A stretch of 64,000 nucleotides of DNA. Source: Asterias amurensis (Eukaryota; Echinodermata; Asteroidea; Forcipulatida; Asteriidae). The translations under genes and the position numbers were made by a program. The notes under the pieces were generated by a model. It saw only the letters and a list, made by a program, of their open reading frames with translations. It was not told where the DNA came from and did no database searches. The stretch spans positions 9,217,177 to 9,281,176 of the forward strand of contig NC_092659.1 of assembly GCF_032118995.1 (NCBI RefSeq), written 5' to 3'. Below are positions 57,020 to 64,000 of this stretch, piece after piece. Numbering within the stretch: position 1 is the first letter of the stretch; each line of letters opens with the position of its first letter.

Positions 57020-57361
57020 GTGTCGTGGCCGATCGGTTAAGAGCACCGAATTCAAGCTCTGCTGATTCTGTTCAGCAGTTTGTGGGTTCGAATCCCGGTC
57101 GTGACACTTGTGTCCCGATTATTGCTTCTCTCCACCCAGGGGTAAATGGAGACCTGTGAGGGCATAGATGGTTCTTGTGATTGATTGTGCCGAGTAGCGC
57201 ATTTGTTGCACGAGGCCGTATACTCCCAAGGGAGCTGAGATGGTTTATGACTGAATTAAGGCCCAGTGACCAGGGGTAATAATTTGAAGCGCTTTGAGAC
57301 ACCCATTCGGGAGTGAAAAAGCGTTATATAAAATACAAAATATTAATATTAATATTATTAT
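57020..57361 (+). mobile_element. tRNA-Leu-derived SINE with LINE-type tail
   Basis: The head 57020-57107 folds like tRNA-Leu: a 7-bp acceptor stem with two wobble pairs, box A TGGCCGATCGG, a CAA triplet at the anticodon place, a long variable arm (CTGCTGA/TCAGCAG) and box B GGTTCGAATCC. The anticodon stem is not paired properly, so it is not a working tRNA. The body (CCACCCAGGGGTAAATGGAG ...) is followed by AGCGCTTTGAGAC...GCGTTATATAAAATAC and an (ATT)n tail, as in the CR1/L2-like LINE at 19.5 kb. Confidence 0.85.
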
Positions 57362-57831
57362 TTACAGTTGCTCTTGAATGACCTTTTGAACTATTTAAAG
57401 GTGACTATTTGTGGATGGAATAGTGATAATTTTCTGTGTTAATACCCACGTTTTGTGCGTTATTATAATAGGATTTTATGAATTTTTAAATTGAAAACTG
57501 AGCATGTGTTTTTCCCCCTTTTCTTTTTTACCATTTTGTGGTTGAAAGACAAATGTGTTGCTTTAGAAACTTAATTTAACAAGCAACTTTTTGACTATAA
57601 CCATAATTTAAAGCTGTAAATGTTAACAACCCCCCCCCCCCTCTCCAAAAAACAAAAATGGGAAAAAAAATAATGCAGTTACCAAAGAACCGGTTAAGTC
57701 GTACATTTATATTTTCTTCATTTTTTGTTTTCCCCTTTCAAACCGAGTTAGACCATACCTGGGTCAGCATGGTTTGTTTTCTGATTCAAACTGACCAGCT
57801 ACTATAATACTTTATAACACACCTCTTGCTT
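57362..57831. other. No gene; AT-rich with a C run
   Basis: A run of about 11 C lies near 57630. Nothing else is recognised. Confidence 0.4.
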
Positions 57832-58026
57832 GTTCTGTATTCTGGTTGGCTGAAACACGGTCACGTGGGATTAACTAATATAGTCTAGTGATCGCGCGCG
57901 CGTTTGCGGGAACTAGTACCCTAACGGGCTAGTCTAGTCTTAAAAAATAGTGCCCGGTTACAGCGCCCTCTTGTGACTTGAACCATTAACTGCAACTACA
58001 AAACTTCCTTTCTTTTCCAGATTTGA
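57832..58026 (+). repeat. Dispersed repeat family H, copy 2
   Basis: Same orientation as 8772-8972: GTATTCTGGTTGGCTGAAAC, ACGTGGGATTAACTAAT, ATCGCGCGCGCGTTTG, ACTTCCTTTCTTTTCCAG. Confidence 0.75.
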
Positions 58027-58139
58027 CTGTTGCATGGGTGGACGGCAGAATGTGTGTTTGAAACAGCTAGAGGCAACGCCTAACTACTTGTCGTTAAGTC
58101 TACATGTCACTCTACATTTCGTCGAATATAACTAAATAA

Positions 58140-58380
58140 TACGGAAGCGTATATAGGACATACCGAAAAAAAAAATCGGGCTCCACTATTTCGCCCGGGC
58201 GGATTACTATTTCGCCCAGGCGGTTTACTATTTCGCCCGGGCGGATTACTATCCCGCCCGGGCGGGGTACGTTTTTCGCCCGGGCGAAATAGTAATCCCT
58301 CTGGGCGAAATAGTAATCCGCCCGGGCGAAATAGTGGAGCCCGATTTTTTTTCGGTATGTCCTATATACACTTCCGTACG
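58140..58380. mobile_element. GC-rich foldback with repeated CGCCCGGGCG palindromes
   Basis: TACGGAAGCGTATATAGGAC... at the left is inverted at the right (GTCCTATATACACTTCCGTA). The arms pair almost throughout. Inside, units of about 22 bp (TTACTATTTCGCCCGGGCGG) recur on the left and their inverses on the right. The centre is CCCGCCCGGGCGGGGTACG. Confidence 0.85.
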
Positions 58381-58934
58381 ATAACGACCCAGTTAGCAAC
58401 ATGATGTTTTTGTCCTTAAGCATATTTTGTGTAGCGTTTTTCTTTTGATTGTAAAGGGAAAATGGTTCACTGCGGGTTGTGTTCTGCGGGTTTACTGTGT
58501 GCCGTGAATCATGTATGTCAGCCTATTAGCAAGTTTTGTCCAAGAGTTTTCCGAAGTGATGGGCTTCCATAAGAGCATACTTTCAAAGAGCTCTTGAAGC
58601 AACAGTTTGTACTTAATAACACTTTGATTTGCAAAACTATAAGCAGGATGCCAACCGGTCAAATAATGGTACATATGGCTCGGTATTTAAGCTGCAAAGT
58701 TGTACGTAATTCTGGTTAGCATCTTGTTCTTGTTTGTGCTTAGCTGTTTTGTGCTGAAGCATCTGTATGAATGTAACACTTGTAGTATGAGGCAAGACGC
58801 TTTATTTATGCCTGCTTTAATTGCTTCTCAATACCTAGGAGTATTTATGGTACTGCTAGATAGCGTGAATGATAAGCAAGGTAGCACCCGTTAAATGCTG
58901 CGTACTGAGGGACATGGACGACCACCAAACGACT
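58381..58934. other. No gene recognised
   Basis: Short open frames only, none with splice context. Confidence 0.4.
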
Positions 58935-59285
58935 AGATAAAAAAACCTAAAAGTGACAGAGAGGGCTAAGGAAAGGATATTTAATGGGAGTAACGAAAAG
59001 GACAGGGTGACGAGTGAGGACCTAAAAAAGAAATCAAGAGTGCAGGATATTTTCAAGACGATCAAATCAAAGAAGTGGAGATGGGGAGGCCACCTGGCAA
59101 GGAGGCATGACAACAGGTGGGCATGCAAAACAACCACCTGGACTCCTGGACAAGAAAAAGAGGGCGACAATCAGAAGATGGAGAGATAAACTAAGCACCT
59201 ACAGAGGCATTGCTTTGCAACAGACAGCGCAGGATAAAATGAGACGCAGAATTGGTGAAGAGGCTTTCCTCCTGCAGTGAAGTGA
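58935..59285 (+). pseudogene. LINE 3' coding tail (RRRWRDD type), frameshifted
   Basis: DIFKTIKSKKWRWGGHLARR, HDNRWACKTTTWTPGQEK, then after one frameshift SRRWRDKLSTYRG and KMRRRIGEEAFLLQ with a stop. This is the C-terminus of a non-LTR retrotransposon ORF2, longer and better preserved than the fragments at 26.5 and 36.3 kb. Confidence 0.75.
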
Positions 59286-61335
59286 AACAGACTAGACGAC
59301 GACTCTGAAAGACTAGCGATGGTTTCAGGAATGTTTCTGCCCATTGAAAACAAGGGTAGAAAGCAACCAAGGTACTTTTTAAAAACGTATGCCTAATGTT
59401 TTCACCTTCAAAATATATATGCGTCCACTCTGTTAAATTTGTTTATGTTTTAAAACATTACAGATTCATGTTGTTTCCTCAAATAAACTAAGGTGAAGAC
59501 ATGGCTTTTAGTCATCAGGCTTCCTTCGTACACTTAATACAGAATCAGACTGTGTTGCCCTTTCAGCCTCACTTTGGGTACACTGGGCTGAGTAGGAAAG
59601 TACATGATGGCTGCCAGGTTTTTCCTTAAACTTTGTAGTGACTTTACATGTAGCCAGGAGGAGCAGTAGCTTGTTATTTCATACAGCCAGTAAACTCTTT
59701 TTACGGATCCATGTTTCATATTAAATAGGGATGCTTTTCAACATTGGCTAGGCTTAGCCTGAACACATAGATTGGTGACAGTTTTGACTGAATCCAGTGG
59801 TGTTTTTATTTGCTACCATTTTGCCAGTAGATCACGCTGGCTGCACACAAATTCTTTGATTAGGCATCGACTTATAGCTTTATTGCACACATGAATTCAT
59901 TATTTGAAAATAACAAAGTTTACAGAGCAGTACTAAACAAAGTTTAACAGAATAGGGTTTGGTGTCATACCCGCATGCGCTAGTGTAGGACAATGGCCAA
60001 CCCAAGTCTTTCTTGTTTTAAAGTTTGGGTTATTTAGAATTTCAAAAAGATATCTAAGCACACTAGATGTATGCTTACCAGATTGTATAGTGACCAGCCA
60101 AAATATCAAGTCACATGCACAATCTGTGACTGGTACCCTGCACAATCTGTGACTGGTACCCTGCTCACATTTGCTTAGGAAAACGTTTTAAGCAATAGTT
60201 TATGGTAGAGTAGCGTCATGGATATGGCCTAGGGTAGAGTTTATAACAGATAATTTAATTCTGAGAGGCCCAATGTGAACACAGGGAACCAAAGAATAAA
60301 CATTTCTAACATAAGGGAATAACACGTTTTGGTAATTGTCATCCCGTTTGTTTCAATCCTGGCTATAGCTTTGCAGATCATGCCGTGTTAATCTGTTAAA
60401 ATTTCATTTCAAAAGGTAGCAGCGTTTTCTAAATTAATCGGTAGAAGGTAAATCCATGCAGGAAGGAAACTAACGCTTCTCAGACCGTTTTCGGGGAATG
60501 GGGGGGGGGGACACAGTTATATAGTCGCAGTGTTTTGAAGTCAAATGTTTGTCAAATAATATCCACAGCTGATGTACTTCTTACCAAGTTTTTAACGCCA
60601 TTCGTTTTCAGAGTCATTTGCAAACGTGTACAGACCCTTCAATTATGCTTAATAATGTTAAGGTGGAATTGAAGGGAAATTTACCATTTTATACCAACTA
60701 ACAATTATAAAAAAATATGTATATCATATTAACAAAACAATTGACTTTGATAATTGATTGACTGATATAGATTGAATAATGAATCCAAAACAGCACAGCC
60801 AAAAGTTGCATTTTACAAGAATCACTGGATTATACAAAACCCAATAAATTTTCCGATTACTTGTTGTTATACAAATTCAGTTTATATAGGTATACGCATT
60901 ACGCTACACAAAACAATGTATGTTTGTGTCACCCTATATTCCCATGGCATGTCTGCAGTAAATGATACCATTCAGTAACTCAACACCTAAACTATATTTT
61001 CTTAATAACTTCAATCTAAAACCTTTGTTATTTTAAAATTCAAACCAGTAGTCAGATTGCCATAATATGTCCCTGAAATACCGCCACAGTTTGGAACACA
61101 CCTTGTGGAAACCACCTATGTGTTTATTTTGATTGTCACAGTCGAAGTAAACCTATCATTGGATATTAACGTTGCTGTGCACGTGATAGGAAAAGGAAAC
61201 ATTAAACTGTCACGTGATCATATCAGGCCTGTGACTCTGCATGAAATGATGAACTCAAACTCAGTTTCTGCACAAGAGAGCGCCCTCTGTAGATCTGGGC
61301 CTCAATTCAAAGAGCTTCTCATGTTTCAAAAATTA
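59286..61335. other. No gene or clear repeat recognised
   Basis: Mostly AT-rich sequence with a G run near 60500. A short direct duplication (GCACAATCTGTGACTGGTAC) lies at about 60118-60160. Open frames are under 90 codons and unsupported. Confidence 0.35.
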
Positions 61336-61337
61336 CT

Positions 61338-61442
61338 AAGCTCCGGGTCAACGTGCCGGTGCTCTACCAACTGAGCTATCTAGTTGGCTATAGAGCGCCG
61401 GTACGTTAATCCGGAGGTCGTTGGTTCGAATCCTACTCTAGA
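61338..61442 (+). mobile_element. tRNA-derived repeat, two D-arm-like pieces in inverted orientation
   Basis: The plus strand reads TAGTTGGCTATAGAGCGCCG, CGTTAATCCGGAGGTCG, then box B GGTTCGAATCC, resembling a tRNA with a GTT triplet in the anticodon position but C where U33 should be. Immediately left, the minus strand reads GATAGCTCAGTTGGTAGAGC, another box-A-like piece, so the two form a head-to-head palindrome. Best read as SINE debris, not a tRNA gene. Confidence 0.6.
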
Positions 61443-62021
61443 CAATTCTTTGTTCAACCCTAACATTTATTTAAAAATTAACAGTCAGTTTCCCTTGTGG
61501 TTTACATTGACAAAAGATTCAATGTAAAATAATATATAGTGAACTAGGTTTTGTAATGGTTTCATCTACCACTGACACTTGATGAATTTGTACACAAACT
61601 AAGCAAGAAGAGATTTGTCTTGCCCCCTTTCTAACCGAATCACTGCCCCTTGATTGAAACCCCTAGAGGACGTGTGGTATGGTCCGTCTTAGGATATCAA
61701 TGCCTTTGAGCTGACTAGTGTTTATTGTGTGGTTAAGACAATGGCCATAACTGTATGTGAGTATTTGCTGACAGAATTTGTAGTCTAAAAAATAACTTAA
61801 TAATGGAGCTCTGAGTTCCCTCTATTCTTAGCGATCTGACATCCCACCCCCTTTTGGTTGATTGAACGGATCGGCTGAAATTCATTCATGATCGACTTAT
61901 TGGTAATGCGACAATCAATCCGTAAGATTTCGTAAAATGATCTGTCGGTTTTGATGAAGAGTAGTTCGTGGATTTCGTCTGATGATAGATTATTCACATT
62001 CTTGAGGGTGACCGAGTCTCT

Positions 62022-62699
62022 AGCCTTGCTCAAGGCAGTCGAATTATTCACTCCGAAAAAAGACCGCCGTTGTATAAAACCCACCCGTATCCACTCTGTG
62101 TAACATCGCACGACACGGTGCCCCCGTACATCACTATCCGCATGCGTCGGCCGTCAGGCCGACAGCCTTGTAGGGTCTGTGTTGAAACCACTGACCTCAT
62201 TACTATAATAAGCGAAGAGTTCCCACGGTCAGCTCATTACCATAATGCCCGCGAAAGATGAGACATGTCTACATCATCACACACCACCACCACGGACGCT
62301 CAGCGAGCATGATAGGCGTGCGTGATTGGACGTCAAAATGAATAATTCATTTGCCTTACATCCTGTGTTGTCTGATAGGTCTGACGAACGATATACATAT
62401 TCATGAGCTGCATACTAGCATATCCGAGAGCCCCCCAATTTTTTCCACTAGTGGAATTTTTTCAATACAACACATTAAACCCGGACGATACAGACCCGAC
62501 AAGGCTGTCGGCCTGACGGCCTCCGCATGCAGTTAGTGGTACGAGTGCGATGACTTGTGTGAACAGTATTCGTACGATCTGACAGTGTGTATACGGGTGG
62601 GTCATGCGGTGTGATCGCACGCACCACGAACAGGGTATACGGGTGGGTTTACAGCGGCGTCTTTTCGGAGCGAATAATGCGACTGCCTTGAGCAAGGCT
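62022..62699. mobile_element. 678-bp foldback element with apparent 11-bp target duplication
   Basis: The ends are AGCCTTGCTCAAGGCAGTCG and its inverse. The arms continue through ATTATTCACTCCGAAAA and CCCACCCGTAT, with an inner inverted pair around GGCCGTCAGGCCGACAGCC. ACCGAGTCTCT occurs directly on both sides (62011-62021, 62700-62710), while the paralogous site near 54728 has one similar word (ACTGATTCTCT). No coding capacity. Confidence 0.85.
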
Positions 62700-62787
62700 A
62701 CCGAGTCTCTCGTTTAATTAGCGTTGTCTAATACTATAAAGTTGCGAGTTGCAATTGTATTGTTTTCGGCCATGACGTCATTGACAC

Positions 62788-63508
62788 TCAAACGCGATAC
62801 AAGATCTTGACCGAATGAAGATCAGCCACGATGAGGTCACCGGTCGGAGTAAACGTCATGCCAAATACCCACGAGCAACACAGCCGATGTGCTCACCTGA
62901 TGCATCGTAATGATGTATCTCACAGGCTCCTACTGTACCACTACCATGCACAGACACATAGATGTCTCCAGCATCGTCGCAGCAAACACCAGTAGATTTT
63001 ACAGGTTAACCGTCATTGGAGGTGATGATATTGAACACCTCGTTTCCCGTAAAACCCAGACAAACTAGTTTCATCTTGTCGTAGCTAGTGAAGATGAGTC
63101 GCTCCTTGCTGCTAACAAGGAAGCGCAGATTGCTAATATCACCATGAGATATTGTAGCAATGGTAGATCCATCCATATTATGCAGAGATATCACTTTTCT
63201 CTTACAGTCAACCACTGCAATCCGATCTTTCTCGTTAACTGCGATTCTACTGAGTAGACTCTCTGACTGCCCCTCGACTTCATTCTGTGAGGGTCGGAAC
63301 TGACGAATGTATCGCAGTTCTCTATCATAAACCATTACATCCAGTCCATCAGTAACCAGAAGCAGGTCATCAGAGGTCACGGCAACACCGTAAGGGTGTT
63401 TTAGTTTACCATCCTCTGTTCCACTTTGAACACCGGTATCTTTGTAACTACCCTTTGATGTAAAGGTGGTTAATAGCCATCATTCTGCAACATTAATGAC
63501 ATTGTCAT
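62788..63508 (-). pseudogene. Partial TRIM/NHL gene copy (C-terminal propeller only)
   Basis: Corresponds to roughly the last 240 residues of the gene at 54790-56727, with many shared words (DDLLLVTDG, YDRELRYIRQF, LLSRIAV, HNMDGST, DAGDIYVSVHG). A Lys codon has become TAA at about 63008, and about 10 bases are lost near 62860, shifting the frame before the end. Homology stops at about 63508, upstream of which the RING, B-boxes and coiled coil are absent. The rest may never have been duplicated, or may lie beyond the window. Confidence 0.85.
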
Positions 63509-63785
63509 CTACCTCGAGTTGTTTACCAGAGGGCGGCGGAGGGCTTTACCATTTCACCAAAAAATTATGATGTTTTTGACTGAAAATGTATTTATGAATG
63601 GGAATCAAAGTGTGTTGAATCGGTTTTCAACTAGTGGTTTAAACCCGCCGAGGCCTGGTTCTTTATAATTTACCTCGACTTCGTCTCGGTAAAACTATCA
63701 AGAACCAGGCCTCGTTGGGATTAACCACTAGTTGAAAACCTCTTTACCACACATTGATTCCCTTATTAATACAACTTTTAGGTTT
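63509..63785. mobile_element. Family D foldback, copy 2
   Basis: Arms GGGAATCAAAGTGTGTTGAA...AACTAGTGGTTTAAACCC (63600-63650) and GGGATTAACCACTAGTTGAA...ACATTGATTCCCTT (63717-63764) enclose CTCGACTTCGTCTCGG. Orientation is opposite to copy 1 at 4.9 kb. It abuts the end of TRIM homology. Confidence 0.7.
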
Positions 63786-64000
63786 AATTAGCTATGTTCG
63801 TATTTAGCTCTCATCTTCTCTACAATAGCACTCTCCTGCTCCACTTAACTTTTGGCAATTATAGTGCTTTGGTCACTATATGACGTTTCAGAAGCTTAAC
63901 AAAAACGTTTTGCTTTGATTCTGGGGATCCACATGAGCCTTGCCTTTATCAAACTGTTGTCAGAATAAAAATCTCATGACTGACTTTATAGAGTTCGTCG
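63786..64000. other. No feature recognised
   Basis: The last bases do not read as TRIM coding sequence on the minus strand. Confidence 0.4.

Larger units (their letters stand above)
61536..63508 (-). repeat. Segmental duplication, copy 2
   Basis: Partner of 53382-55513. It shares the flank, the 3' UTR region and the NHL part of the TRIM gene in the same order and strand. It lacks the MITE A and family D inserts of copy 1 and carries its own 678-bp foldback. Confidence 0.85.

Noticed and set aside
57020..57107. Functional tRNA-Leu gene
   Set aside because: The anticodon stem does not pair well and the sequence continues into a SINE body and LINE-type tail.
58112..58423. 103-codon minus-strand open frame
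   Set aside because: Lies across the GC-rich palindrome; its repeated RPGEIV-type words are translations of the repeat unit.

Overview
The window is animal nuclear DNA, AT-rich and intron-rich, with canonical GT-AG introns. An echinoderm is the best guess, and probably a sea star. The reasons are the TRIM/NHL gene, the MCT-type transporter, and three TTAA-flanked hairpin repeat families that I remember from echinoderm assemblies. I could not check that memory here. Nothing prokaryotic is present.

Four protein-coding loci are supported. (1) On the minus strand at 2.2-5.9 kb is a complete four-exon SLC16/monocarboxylate-transporter-like gene of 429 aa whose usual Asp/Arg pair in TM8 is Lys/Lys. 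(2) On the plus strand at 16.5-17.7 kb are the last two exons of a small helical, apparently secreted protein, possibly cytokine-like. (3) On the minus strand at 26.0-43.0 kb is a 13-coding-exon gene reconstructed exon by exon, with every intron phase matching. It encodes 707 aa: a coiled coil, a Pro/Ser-rich linker, two canonical EF-hands and a C-terminal CaaX box. I do not recognise this architecture. (4) On the minus strand at 54.8-56.7 kb is a TRIM (RING, two B-boxes, coiled coil, NHL) gene with a single-exon reading frame. Its 3' half and downstream flank recur at 61.5-63.5 kb as a tandem, decayed partial duplicate.

The rest is mostly transposon debris. It includes an internally deleted Ty3/gypsy LTR element that keeps its 4-bp target duplication (21.2-24.0 kb), a 5'-truncated CR1/L2-like LINE (19.5-20.9 kb), several LINE 3' tails, tRNA-derived SINEs, and at least 15 copies of one MITE (family B), four of family A and three of family C. 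Families A, B and C all end in 5'-AGG...CCT-3' between TTAA duplications. Several insertions can be read against their own empty sites inside the window: B in C, a 3-bp-TSD foldback in a LINE tail, and differential insertions between the two TRIM copies.

Tandem repeats are frequent: a 57-bp minisatellite in an intron of the EF-hand gene, a 16-bp array grown inside a MITE, a roughly 125-bp satellite-like array at 12.5-13.4 kb, and smaller ones. No rRNA, CRISPR or operon structure is present, and no tRNA gene looks functional. The genes look independent of one another. MITE B copies lie in introns of all three multi-exon genes.
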